A stretch of 64,000 bases of DNA, taken from NCBI GenBank assembly GCA_039707655.1, contig CM077676.1, positions 235,536,866 to 235,600,865 on the forward strand. The letters run 5' to 3'. Every line of letters starts with the position of its first letter. The stretch's first letter is position 1. The DNA comes from Elymus sibiricus. Lineage: Eukaryota; Streptophyta; Magnoliopsida; Poales; Poaceae. Both the position numbers and the translations under genes were made by a program. The notes beneath the pieces were generated by a model. It did no database searches. It saw nothing but the letters and a program-made list of their open reading frames with translations, and was not told where the DNA came from. Shown here one piece after another: positions 32,508-44,297 of this stretch.

Positions 32508-35500
32508 TTCATTCTTCTAATCTGTCCAGCCACCAAGCAACTAGGCCCAAGGCCCATCCCAGCGAGAGCAGCAGCGACGCCAGGGAGACAGCCAGCGAAG
32601 CGCCCTTTCCTTCCGCACGCACGTGCACGTACCTGTACAGAGAAGAAAACGTCCATGGCCTCCACCCTTCTCTCTTCATATCCCATCAATTCCTTTGCCG
32701 TTTCCATTTTCCATTAACACGAAAGTTAGAGCCCTTCCAACGACGAGTCCATTCAGACTTATTGCTCCACTCATGGTGGACTTAATCTCCCGCAAGAAAC
32801 TGACGAACTCAATGACTGTCAGTGGCATTCGTCCCTCGATCTCCCTCTACAGACCACCGTTTCCACATCCGTTCGCGTCACTAGATGCGCCAGGAACTCC
32901 TCTATAAAAGCCCTCTCATTTGATCCTCCAATTCCTTTTGTATCACTCGCAATCCTCCCCGCAACACAACCCCATCTTTGCTGTTTCTCTTCTACCGTCG
33001 CCTCAGGTTAGCACCCCGATCCAATTCCTTCCTCAGGTTAGCACCCCGATCCAATTCCTTCCAGCAACAGAATACCCTCACCAAGGCCTACCTCCTAGAC
33101 ATCTTTTCCCGTCCGTTTGTTGTTGTTGGCCGCGCGCAACGGCGCCATGCCGCTGCCACCATTCGGGGCCGACGCCGCCGTCACCCGTGGACCGTCCGTT
33201 GAGTCCATCCACGTCACGATGTTCTCTCATCACCAGGAGCATCACGCCCCACCTCTTCATCACCGGAGATCGCCGACAACGACGCGCGCCGGAGTTCATC
33301 TTCCACAACATCAACATTTTTTTTTTATCTTCGATGACTACTCGGTGGCCCAAAACCAAGCCTAAACCTATAGACCGATTTTGATGATATAGGAACGAGT
33401 GGATGATTTTATTTTCACTTGAGTAGGTTTTGATTTGTGTTAGTTTTTTTATAGCAAGTGCATATGTTGTTTTGTGCAAGTAAATCATACAAAATTTGTT
33501 TATGTTTTATTTTGTCATGTCCATAGCATGCTTAGGGTATGTTCTAATTATTGTTATGATCCTAGGATTATTTTAGAATTCAATAGAATTAGTTTTGCAT
33601 CTATGAAATGGCGATGCATGATAACTTGGTTTGAATATTGTGTACTATTCATAGACGCATCATGTGCATACGTACATATTTTGATAAGCGAATTGCCATG
33701 TGTAGAAATTTTAGGTTTAATCCAAGCTTAGTATAATTCCTATAGGATTTACATATTTGTTGTTTAAATTATTTTTGTTGAGGTTTAGGTTACGTGGTTA
33801 TTATTTCATATTTTTATGTGAATGTCGGTACTCTAGTATTTAGTTACATAAATTATTCATGTCATGCCAAGTGTATTGTTGAACCTTTTATTGCATGTGT
33901 ATTAGATTATTTTATTTAGATGCTAAATGATTGTGCCTATAATGTTTTGGTACTATTTTAGGATCATGTTATCGTTCGATGTCATGTAGTTTATCTAGTT
34001 TAGTTATGAAGTGGGATAGCTTGGTTGGCATTTACGATGCTTGTTGTCAAATGCAATAGTTGATGTTTTAACCATTATAAATATTTAGATGTTTATCTAA
34101 ATATTTATTTGTGGTTAAATATTTTATTTCTCATTCCATGATGAGCCATGTCGTTCAAATGCATAGGATAGTTTATTATTTTGTGTTCATGTCCTGTCAT
34201 TCATTATTATCGTTTTTTCTTTTTAGTTAGCCCGAAGTAAATATAATGGGCACTATTAAAGTTTAGTTAGCATATTACGATTTAGAACGTCAGTCATGAT
34301 GGCCAAGTTTTGTTTAGTCACGATAGACCTAAACCCAACCAATCCGTTGAATCCCCTCTACTCATCCTCAATCATGCTACCTCCTTTGAAATCTCCATAT
34401 CCATCCAGATCTTTTTACCAATCCTTCCTATATTGTTTATTTCTTTTGGATGCTATTTGAATTTTATTGCTTGTGTATTTATTATTGCTTCGCCATTACT
34501 ACGAGTAGGAGGTGACGGTACGGGAGAGGAGCACTACGAGGAAGAAGGAAACGGGGGACTCGACAACGAAGGCATGCCTCCTTCTTTGATCATACTTATC
34601 CTATGGTTTACAAAATTTGCATTGAGTTTTATGGTTACAATATGCATGCTTTTTAATCTCGTAGCTAGCGTGTCGATTGACACATTACCTTGATCCACTT
34701 GTCGCCTATTTACTTGACACCTGAGTAGAAGTATGTAGTATTCCGGTAGAGTAGAAATGCTTTGCCATGCTTATCACCCTATAGGTGCCTTGTTGAATGA
34801 CCTCTGAGTCATTGACAGTTGAAACTTATCGCTGAGCTAGGCCGGTTGGCCTTGTTGACCTTCTCTATCCTCTTCTACTCTGGGTGAAACTTACCATCTA
34901 AATACTGGCGCGGGCGACAGCTGAATCAAGGATTGAAGGAGCGATTGGCTGCCCTTCACAAGTTGAAGGGGGCAATCAGTCGTCCGTGCCGCATGAGGCC
35001 TAATAAGTCTTGAATTTGAAGATTGTAATAACAGTACAGCCACATGCTATATGGGCACTGGCTTGGTTGATTAGTTAGTTCACCCTTATTGTCGTCATCG
35101 CCGTACCGCAGATGGATAGCTGCCTTGCGAGGAGTATCCTCGGCACAAAAGGGGGGCCCGGACTGTGAGCTGCGGTTACTTCCATGTTGAAACCTAGTGG
35201 GCTTGGCACAGTAAGTGTGGTCTAATGAAAGACCTCGTCACAATCTCCCTGCCGGTATACCAAATGGTGTACTACGCCAGCGGCCACTGGTGGCAACAAG
35301 TCGGTATTGTGTCGTGTGGGTAAAGTGTACAACCTCTGCAGAGTGTAAAACTATTCGAATAGCCGTGTCCACGGTCATGGACGACACATGAATCTTTCTT
35401 GACATACAGGACCTGTCTTGCTTATTCCCTCTTTGCCCCTATTCTTGGAACCTATGAAGAGCGTGAGTTGATCGAGGATCCTCACTTGTTGAAAGTTATT

Positions 35501-35994
35501 CAGGAGATAAAACATGTTTTCATCTAAAACTGCTTTTATCCAACTGCTATATTTGTCAAACAAAATTAGCTTTTACGCAAACGAGCCATACAGCCTTCCT
35601 TTGAAGCCACATGTAGCTATTAGGTCCTTCCCCGAGGGAGGCATGTTGAGTACGTAATGTACTCATGGCAATACTTTTGTTGAACAACAGAGATCTATGA
35701 AGACGAGGGCGCCGACTACGATTATTATGACGATCCTGAGGAGTGAGGTCACGTGGACTACATCGACTGCCTGTGGCTGAGTTGGAGTCACTACGTATTT
35801 TATTTTTCCGCTGTGTTTCTGAATGTAATAAATGTCATGAGACATTTCACTATATATGCCATGTGGCAAGAGTTATTAAACTTATACTTGTTTTAAATGT
35901 TCTGCAATGATACCATTTCGCTGTGTTGTCAAGTTGATCCTGGATTGACAAGTTATACACAGGAGGGTCTGGAAATTATTTCCGGGTTCTCACA
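32508..35994 (+). repeat. 5' LTR of Gypsy-B, second part
   Basis: Continues from TTCATTCTTCTAATC to CTCACA before the PBS. Nearly identical to 51471-54914. Differences include a 30 bp tandem duplication at 33005-33065 (TCAGGTTAGCACCCCG twice; once in the 3' LTR) and a 14 bp extra stretch near 35647. The CTCTGCAGAG palindrome is at 35334-35343. Confidence 0.93.
32903..32909 (+). promoter_or_regulatory. TATA box in Gypsy-B 5' LTR
   Basis: TATAAAAGCCC, identical in the 3' LTR at 51868-51874, preceded by GCGTCACTAGATGCGC. Best candidate for the element promoter; transcript start would be shortly downstream. Confidence 0.65.
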
Positions 35995-35998
35995 GAAG

Positions 35999-36010
35999 TG
36001 GTATCAGAGC
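35999..36010 (+). other. Primer binding site of Gypsy-B (tRNA-iMet)
   Basis: TGGTATCAGAGC, a perfect match to the classical plant iMet site, four bases after the LTR end. Confidence 0.93.
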
Positions 36011-36160
36011 CGACGTCGACCTAGTAATGTGGCCTTAGTTAGAAATGGAAAGCCTTAGGATATATTCTGCAAATTGTTATTTTATAAATTTTCTAGTATT
36101 TCACTCCTATTTTCTCTTGTTAAAATTGTTTACTGATTCTCTTCTTATTCAAATATGTAG

Positions 36161-37111
36161 ATGGAGATATCATCCTCGTGCCGGATTGAGCAATTTGGCA
36201 ACCTCGGTCGTCAGTTCCGGGACATGCTCACATGCTTGGGCTTCAACATGGATCCAGAGGTTTTCGGACACTCCTACCGCATGATCGGGGGCGAGGAACG
36301 TTTCAGAGTCAAGTTGGTGCTGTATCCAAGGATGGAAGAGACCAATGGTTACCGATTCACAGACGATGGAGAAGACTTCATGGATGCTGTTATTCGAGTT
36401 GTTCATCAGGCGATGCATCAGATAGCCGGACTTCATCAGGACGAGCTAAAGCACACCCCGTTTCGGTATTTCACTTTCCGTATCGGGGATGGAATGGTTC
36501 GGGAAAACTTGGAGTACATGGAGGAGGATGATCCCACGATCATTCGTATGGCTTCACTTATCTATGGACTTGAGCAAAACCTTGTTATTACTACGACTAC
36601 ACTGGAGGAGAACCATCAGCGCTTAGAGTTTTACCAAGAGCGTGTGGAGACACTTGAGGAGAGGTTGGTGGAGGCAAACACTTCCTTAGCCGCTGCCCAT
36701 GAAGCACGGGAGGCCGCTGAGGCAGTTGCAGAGCAGGGTATCATCATGACGAACGCTATGCTTGCCATGGAGAATGGTGACCAACAGGAGATGCCACCAG
36801 AGGACCCTACACCTCCCCCACGATAGAGGCTTCACCCACGCATCAAGATTACGCGAACGAAGAAGAGCGTCCTAGCGAAGAAGCGTCGTCTGACACTTCG
36901 CGCCATCGCACCTTCAGCACTGCCCGCACTTCCAGCACCACTGACTCGTGAGGAGCAGCTCGAGGACACCCAAGAGGAGGAGACTGAGCCTGAGGAGAGG
37001 GTTCCTGCTACGCCAGAGGAGACCGCATCACCACCGTTCGAGCTTTGCTTTGCACCGGCACCCACCCACCCGTATGTTGGACCAGAGCAGCATGGATATC
37101 TTAGCGAGTAG
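36161..37111 (+). pseudogene. Leader ORF (ORF1) of Gypsy-B, one in-frame stop
   Basis: Starts 162 bases after the PBS with TGTAG directly before ATG. The first 221 codons end at TAG (36824-36826). The same frame then stays open for 94 more codons to TAG at 37109-37111, with a plausible basic stretch (RIKITRTKKSVLAKKRRL) and an acidic tail, so the original product was probably about 316 residues. A globular N-terminal part (residues 1-135) is followed by a likely coiled coil (about 145-200: LEENHQRLEFYQERVETLEE). No known retroviral motif. It resembles the Gypsy-A leader ORF in position and in a YRF…GL..QEL…YF pattern. Function unknown; it could be a structural, RNA-binding or regulatory accessory protein. 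Confidence 0.6.
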
Positions 37112-37371
37112 ATGGTCTATAGGAACCATGAGTGATATCTATGATGATGCGAGTGAACGTTAGTTATTTTCATGTGTGCTATGTCCATGGTAGACTATAC
37201 CGATATATGTGGTATAGCTACTATGTTATCCAGTACTTGTGTGATCAAGTGTTTTAATTGGATTTTTTATTTGGAGTTCAGTTGCTTCTTTTATTGTTCA
37301 TTTGCTAGCATGTTGGGTTTATGGGTTAGATGTTTCCCTCTTTTCTATCCTAACACCGGGAGGCCAACAGG
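37112..37371 (+). other. Spacer between ORF1 and gag of Gypsy-B
   Basis: 260 bases without a supported ORF. It ends in a pyrimidine-rich stretch (about 37331-37350) and CAACAG immediately before GATGG of gag, which looks like a 3' splice site. Confidence 0.4.
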
Positions 37372-38382
37372 ATGGATGCTAACCGTGGAGGTCGTGGTCA
37401 CGGAGCACGCGGACGTGGTCGTGGTCGTGGACGTGGACGCGGTCGTGGACCCGGTTTTGAGGATCCCGTCTTTGAAGAAAACTTTGAGGAGGGACATGTC
37501 CATGATACCGACTCTGACTCTCAAGGAGAGGATGTGCCGCCACCACCGCCGCCACCCAATATGGCACAAATGATGTTGATGCAAACCCAGATACTTCAGC
37601 AACTTGCAGCCAACGTGGCGAACCAGAATCAGGGTCATCCACCACAGTCAGGATTTGCTGAGTTCATGAGGGCAAAACCGCCAACTTTTGAGGGATCATC
37701 AGACCCACTTGATGCTGATGATTGGTTGAAGGACATCAGGAAGACACTCAAGTTGGCCAATTGCGTTGTGGCTAATCGTGTCAAGTTTGCGCCACACCAG
37801 CTCAAGGGTGTGGCTGCAGATTGGTGGGAAAATTATTGTGAAGCACATGAGGATGCACAAGCTATCACTTGGAATGAGTTTGCAGAAGCTTTTCGCACCG
37901 CGCACATTCCTGCGGGCATCATGGAGCTGAAGAGGGATGAGTTCCAAGCTCTTACCCAAGGAAAGATGACAGTGTCTGAATATCTGAGTCGTTTCATGCA
38001 GCTGGCACGTTATGGAAGAGCAGATATTCCAACTGAAGCTGATAAGACTGCCAAGTTTTTGAAGGGTCTGAACCCTGGGTTGAAGGACAGGCTGGTATCT
38101 CATGACTTTCCTACCTTTCAAACGCTAGTCAACAAGGCTATACTCCAAGAGAACTCTAGGAGGGAACTAGAGGAACACCGCAAGCGTAGAGCACCACAGA
38201 GTCACCATGGGGCAGGTAGCTCATGACAGAAGATTGGGCATCATCCTGGTTATCGTGAACCATATGTCAAGCCATCAAGGCCCAACAACACATTTCATCC
38301 CAATGCACATAAGACTCCACGAGCTGAAGTGGGAGGTAATCATGCTAATACAGCTGGAAAGGCATGCTTCAGTTGTGGACAA
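37372..38382 (+). pseudogene. gag: gag of Gypsy-B, N-terminal part up to the copia insertion
   Basis: Starts MDANRGGRGHGARGRGRG: an RG-rich basic N-terminus, then a Pro run (about 58-64) and a retrotransposon gag domain at about residues 100-260 (PPTFEGSSDPLDADDWLKDI, AADWWENYCEAHED, EYLSRFMQLARYGR). A TGA at 38224-38226 interrupts the frame (…AGSS stop QKIG; likely CGA to TGA). The frame then continues to ACFSCGQ, the first half of a CCHC zinc knuckle. The copia element sits inside codon CAA of that knuckle; its second half (EGHFAVAC) resumes at 47422. Gag normally forms the particle and packages element RNA. Confidence 0.85.
38378..38382 (+). repeat. Left target site duplication of the copia element
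   Basis: GACAA, repeated at 47417-47421 after the right LTR. Removing one copy and the element restores CFSCGQEGHFAVAC in frame. Confidence 0.95.
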
Positions 38383-40262
38383 TATTGGGGAACGTTGCAT
38401 GGGAAACAAAAAAATTCCTACGCACACACAAGATCTATCCATGGTGATGAGCATCTACGAGAGGGAGAGTGAATCTACATACCCTTGTAGATCGCTAAGC
38501 GGAAGCGTTAAGAAACGCGGTTGATGTAGTCGAACGTCTCCGCGATCCAAATCGCAAGTCGTCCCTCGATCCGATCACGAACTAGTGCCGAACTGACGGC
38601 ACCTCCGCGTTCAACACACGTACGGCTTGATGACGCCTTCACCTCCTCGATCCAGCGAGCGATGATGAAGTAGTAGATGAGTTCCGGCAGCACGACGACG
38701 TGGTGATGGTGGTGAGGAACAATCTCTGCAGGGCTTCGCCAAGCACTACGGAGATTATGACGGGAGAACTAGAGGGTTAGGGTTGCCGACACACGGCTTG
38801 GGAAATCTTAATGTGTCCCGTGTGCTAGCCCTGCCCCTCTATTTATATGTTGAGCCTTGGGGTCTAAACTTGGAGTAAAAGCCTCCTCCAGGTCGGTTTT
38901 GCCCGCACAAGGTCGGTTTGGCCCGCAGGGAAAGAGTCCAACTCGGATCCCTGCAGTATCGCGCACAAGCAGTAGTACCGCTCACGAGCGGTAGTACCGC
39001 TTGGGCGGTAGTACCGCTTCACACAAGCGGTAGTACCGCTTATGCGGTAGTACCGCTTCACACAAGCGGTAGTACCGCTTACGCGGTAGTACTGCCTTAC
39101 CAGCGGTAGTACCGCTTAAGGCAGCAGCAAAACTTCCTTTTGCACTTTCCAATACCTCGTGGGCTTTACCCCTTTGGCTCATATAAAGTGTTGCTGCACC
39201 CGAACACTTCGGTAAACATCCGGAACCCCTTCCGGTGAATTCCGGAACCCTTCCGGAGATCAAAACACTATTATCACATATATCAATCTTTACCTCCGGA
39301 CTATTCCGGAGATCCTCGTCATGTCCGGGATCTTATCCGGGACTCCGAACAACCTTCGGTCACCAACACAATAACTCAACTATACTAATCGTCACCAAAC
39401 GTTAAGTGTGTAGACCCTGCGGGTTCGAGAACTATGCAGACATGACCGAGACACCTCTACGGCCAATAACCAATAGCGGGACCTGGATGCCCATATTGGT
39501 TCCTACATATTCTACGAAGATCTTTATCGGTCGAACCTCTATGTCAAGGATTCAGTTAATCCCGTATATTGTTCCCTTTGTTCTTCGGTATGTTACTTGC
39601 CCGAGATTCGATCGTCGGTATCTCTATACCTAGTTCAATCTCGTTACTGGCAAGTCTCTTTACTCGTTCCGTAATACAAGATCTCGTGGCTAACACTTTA
39701 GTCACATTGCTTGCAAGGCTCATTGTGATGTTGTATTACCGAGTGGGCCCTGAGATACCTCTCCGTCATACGGTGTAACAAATCCCAGTCTTGATCCATG
39801 CCAACCCAACAGACACCCTCGGAGATACCTGTAGAGCATCTTTATAGTCACCCAGTTACGTTGCGATGTTTGATACACACAAGGTATTCCTCCGATGTCA
39901 GGGAGTTGCATGATCTCATGGTCATAGGAACAGATACTTGACATGCAGAAAACAATAGCAATAAACTGACACGATCATATGCTACGTTCGTAGTTTGGGT
40001 CTTGTCCATCACATCATTCTCCTAATGATGTGATCCCGTTATCAAATGACATCTTATGTCCATGGCTAGGAAACCTTAACCATCTTTGATCAACGAGCTA
40101 GTTAACTAGAGGCTTACTAGGGACACAGTGTTGTCTATGTACCCACACATGTATTTGAGTTTCCAATCAATACAATTATAGCATGGATAATAAACGATTA
40201 TCATGAACAAGGAAATATAATAATAACTAATTTATTATTGCCTCTAGGGCATATTTCCAACA
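38383..40262 (-). repeat. 3' LTR of the copia element (left)
   Basis: 1880 bp; terminal dinucleotide mutated (TA instead of TG at 38383-38384 on the plus strand). It contains an array of palindromic AGCGGTAGTACCGCT units (38960-39117) and the same regulatory region as the other LTR. Confidence 0.93.
38960..39117. repeat. Palindromic tandem array in the left copia LTR
   Basis: About eight copies of the self-complementary 15-mer AGCGGTAGTACCGCT or close variants, 17-20 bases apart. The matching array in the right LTR (46135-46275) is one 17 bp unit shorter. Confidence 0.9.
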
Positions 40263-40278
40263 GTCTCCCACTTGCATT
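40263..40278 (-). other. Polypurine tract of the copia element
   Basis: Minus strand AATGCAAGTGGGAGAC directly before the 3' LTR start TGTTGGAA, as in BARE-1/WIS. Confidence 0.85.
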
Positions 40279-40312
40279 AGAGTCAATAATCTAGTTCACA
40301 TCACTATGTGAT

Positions 40313-43300
40313 TTACATTGTAATGAATCGAACACCCATGCAGTTCTGGTGTTGTTCATGTTTAGCCCTTGGAAGAGGTTTAGTCATCGGATCTGCAACA
40401 TTCAGATCCGTGTGTACTTTGCAAATATTTATGTCGTCCTCCTTGATGTAATCGCGGATGGAAGTGAAACGTCGCTTTATGTGTCTGGTCCTCTTGTGAA
40501 ATCTTGGTTCCTTGGCTAGAGCAATGGCACCAGTATTATCACAAAACAGAGTCATTGGGTTAAGCGCACTACGCACTACTCCAAGATCTGTCATGAACTC
40601 CTTCATCCAGACACCTTCCTTCGCCGCCTCCGAGGCAGCGATGTACTCCGCTTCGCATGTAGAATCAGCTACCACGCTTTGCTTGGAACTGCACCAGCTA
40701 ACCGCACCCCCATTAAGAATAAATACGTATCCGGTTTGCGACTTAGAGTCATCCGGATCAGTGTCAAAGCTTGCATCGACGTAACCCTTTACGACGAGCT
40801 CTTGATCACCTCCATAAACGAGAAACATGTCCTTAGTCCTTTTCAGGTACTTCAGGATATTCTTGACCGCCGTCCAGTGTTCCATTCCTGGATCACTTTG
40901 AAACCTTCCGACCATACTTATGGCAAGGCTGACATCGGGTCTTGTGCACAGCATTGCATACATGATAGAGCCTATGGCTGAAGCATAGGGGATGACACTC
41001 ATCTTTTCTCTATCTTCTGCAGTCACTGGGCATTGAGTCTTACTCAACTTCACACCTTGCAAAACAGGCAAGAACCCCTTCTTGGACTGATCCATTTTGA
41101 ACTTCTTCAAAACTTTGTCAAGGTATGTGCTTTGTGAAAGTCCTATTAAGCGTCTCGATCTATCTCTATAGATCTTGATGCCTAATATGAAAGCAGCTTC
41201 TCCTAGGTCCTTCATTGAAAAACTCTTGTTCAAATATTCCTTCACGCCTTCCAACATTTCTATATTGTTTCCAATCAGTAATATGTCATCCACATATAAT
41301 ATTAGAAACGCTATAGAGCTCCCACTCACTTTCTTGTAAATACAAGCTTCTCTGTAAACTTGTATAAACTCGAACGCTTTGATCACCTCATCAAAGCGAA
41401 GATTCCAACTCCGAGATGCTTGCACCAGTCCATAAATGGATCGTTGGAGTTTGCATACTTTGTCAGCATTCTCTGGATCGACAAAACCTTTAGGTTGCAT
41501 CATATACAACTCTTCCTTAAGGAAACCGTTAAGGAACGCTGTTTTGACATCCATCTGCCAAATTTCATAATCGAAAAAGGCAGCTATTGCTAACATGATT
41601 CTGACGGACTTAAGCATCGCTACGGGTGAGAAGGTCTCATCGTAGTCAACTCCTTGAACTTGTGAAAAACCCTTTGCCACAAGTCGAGCTTTATAGACGG
41701 TGACATTACCGTCCGCGTCCGTCTTCCTCTTAAAGATCCATTTGTTCTGAATGGCCTTACGCCCTTCAGGTAATACTTCCAAAGTCCACACTTTGTTTTC
41801 ATACATGGATCCCATCTCGGATTTCATGGCCTCTAACCACTTCTCGGAATCCGGGCCCATCATCGCTTCTCCATAGCTCGTAGGTTCATCGTTGTCTAAC
41901 AACATGACTTCTAAGACAGGGTTGTCGTACCACTCAGGAGCAGTACGCGTCCTTGTCGACCTACGAGGTTCGATAGCAACTTGATCCAAAGCTTCATGAT
42001 CATCATCATTAACTTCCTCTTCAGCTGTTGTAGGCTCTACAGAAACATCTTTCTGCGCTGCGCTACTTTCAGGTTGAAGTAAAGGTTCAACAACCTCATC
42101 AAGTTCTATCTTCCTCCCACTCAATTCTTTCGAGAGAAACTCTTTCTCAAGAAATGTTCCGTTTTTAGCGACAAACACTTTGCCTTCGGATCTGAGGTAG
42201 AAGGTATACCCAACTGTCTCTTTTGGGTATCCTATGAAGACGCATTTCTCCGCTTTGGGTTCCAGCTTTTCAGGCTGAAGCTTTTTGACATAAGCATCAC
42301 ATCCCCAAACTTTAAGAAACGACAGCTTTGGCTTCTTGCCAAACAAAAGTTCATATGGCGTCGTCTCAACGGATTTCGATGGTGCCCTATTTAAAGTGAA
42401 TGCAGCTGTCTCTAATGCATAACCCCAAAACAATAGTGGCAAATCGGCAAGAGACATCATAGATCGCACCATATCCAATAAGGTTCGATTACGACGTTCG
42501 GACACACCATTACGCTGTGGTGTTCCAGGCGGTGTCAATTGTGAAACAATTCCACATAGTCTTAAGTGACTGCCAAACTCATAACTCAGATATTCTCCTC
42601 CTCGATCAGATCGTAGGAATTTAATCTTCTTGTTACGATGATTCTCAACTTCACTCTGAAATTGTTTGAACTTTTCAAATGTTTCAGACTTGTGTTTCAT
42701 TAAGTAAATATACCCATATCTACTTAAGTCACCAGTGAAGGTGAGAAAGTAACGATAACCACCGCGCGCCTCAATGCTCATCGGACCGCACACATCAGTA
42801 TGTATGATTTCCAACAAGTCACTTGCCCGTTCCATTGTTCCAGAGAACGGCGTTTTAGTCATCTTGCCCATGAGGCATGGCTCACATGTGTCAAGTGATT
42901 CAAAATCAAGTGACTCCAAAAGTCCATCAGCATGGAGCTTCCTCATGCGTTTTACACCAATATGACCTAAACGGCAGTGCCACAAGAAAGTGGTATTATC
43001 ATTATCAATTCTACATCTTTTGGCATCAATGTTATGAACATGTGTATCATTACTATCGAGATTCAATAAGAATAAACCCCTCACATCGGGTGCATGACCA
43101 TAAAAGATATTACTCATATAAATAGAACAACCATTATTCTCTGATTTAAATGAGTAACCGTCTCGCAATAAACAAGATCCAGATATAATGTTCATGCTTA
43201 ACGCAGGCACTAAATAACAATTATTCAGGTTCATCACTAATCCCGATGGTAATCGAAGAGCGAGCGTGCCGACGGCGATCACATCAACCTTGGAACCATT

Positions 43301-43478
43301 TCCCACGCGCATCGTCACTTCGTCCTTTGCCAGCCTCCGTCTATTCCGCAGTTCCTGTTTTGAGTTGCAAATATGAGCAACCGCACCGGTATCAAATACC
43401 CAGGCACTACAACGAGAGTTGGTAAGGTACACATCAATAACATATATATCATATATACCTTGTTTTGTTGTTGGCCGC
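40313..43478 (-). pseudogene. pol: copia pol: protease, integrase, reverse transcriptase, RNase H
   Basis: An open frame of 1039 codons from a GTG at 43432; the real polyprotein enters this frame upstream (to about 43478), so there is no own ATG. Residue numbers from 43432: protease DTG 14-16; integrase zinc site H152, H157, C183, C186; DDE residues D213, D276, E312; RT with YVDD 713-716; RNase H D886, E927/E929, D965; a C-terminus with ADPMTKPLP. Domain order protease-integrase-RT defines Ty1-copia. The pol frame itself has no stop, so the enzyme domains are intact, but it is +1 relative to gag because of a small indel near 43465. In BARE-1 gag-pol is one frame, so this copy is defective. 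Confidence 0.9.
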
Positions 43479-43514
43479 CTTCTTGTCAGCCAAATACTTG
43501 GGGCAGTTCTGCTT

Positions 43515-44297
43515 CTAGTGTCCAGTTCCCTTGCAATGAAAGCACACAGTTTCTGGTTTGGGTCCAGCCTTGGGTTTCTTCACGAGAGGAGCAACTGCTT
43601 TGCCACTCTTCTTGGAGTTACCCTTCTTACCTTTGCCATTTTTCTTGAAACTAGTGGTTTTATTGACCATCAACACTTGATGCTCCTTCTGAATTTCAGA
43701 CTCAGCGGCTTTTAGCATCGCAAACAGCTCGGCGACTGACTTGTTCATCCCGTGCATGTTGTAGTTCAACACGAAGCTCTTGTAGCTAGGTGGCAATGAT
43801 TGAAGAACTCTGTCAGTGATAGCCTCTGGCGGAAGGGGCATCCCCAATTCAGCCAGACGGGTGGAGTACCCAGACATTCTGAGTACGTGATCACTGATAG
43901 ACCCGTTCTCCTCCATCTTGCAAGCATAGAACTTATCGGAGATCTCATATCTCTCGATCCGGGCATTCTTCTGAAAGATAAACTTCAACTCCTGGAACAT
44001 CTCATATGCTCCATGACGTTCAAAACGTCTTTGAAGTCCCGGTTCTAAGCCATACAATATTGCACATTGAACTATTGAGTAATCTTCAGAACGAGCCTGC
44101 CAGGCGTTCACAACGTCTAGAGACTCAACTGGAGCGGGTGGATCACCAAGCGGTGCATCAAGGACATAAGCCTTCTGGGAAGCCGTAAGGATAATCCTTA
44201 GATTACGGGCCCAATCCACAAAGTTACTTCCATCATCTTTCAACTTAGCTTTCTCTAGGAACGCATTAAAATTCAGGGGTGCTACTGCGCGAGCCAT
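43515..44297 (-). pseudogene. gag: copia gag, truncated by a stop in the zinc knuckle
   Basis: 260 codons from MARAVAPLNFNAFLEKAKL: a typical BARE-type gag with the conserved pattern LKDDGSNFVDWARNLRII, a YEMFQELKFIFQ helix region and a Lys-rich linker (KKNGKGKKGNSKKSGK). It ends CFHCKGTGH and TAG (43515-43517). The frame continues KQNCPKYLADKKA, so the zinc knuckle CX2CX4HX4C was complete before a Trp codon became TAG. A few codons later the frame shifts into pol. Confidence 0.88.

Noticed and set aside
32978..33384. ORFs in both Gypsy-B LTRs (for example 32920-33384 and 51885-52316)
   Set aside because: They lie downstream of the LTR TATA box but differ by frame-breaking indels between the two LTRs and show no domain.
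35999..36010. tRNA-like TGGTATCAGAGC
   Set aside because: It is the complement of a tRNA 3' end (primer binding site), not a tRNA gene; no cloverleaf is present.
39406..39944. Small ORFs repeated in both copia LTRs
   Set aside because: Identical because the LTRs are copies of each other; BARE-type LTRs are not known to encode proteins.
40512..43125. Plus-strand ORFs opposite copia pol
   Set aside because: Shadows of the minus-strand polyprotein.
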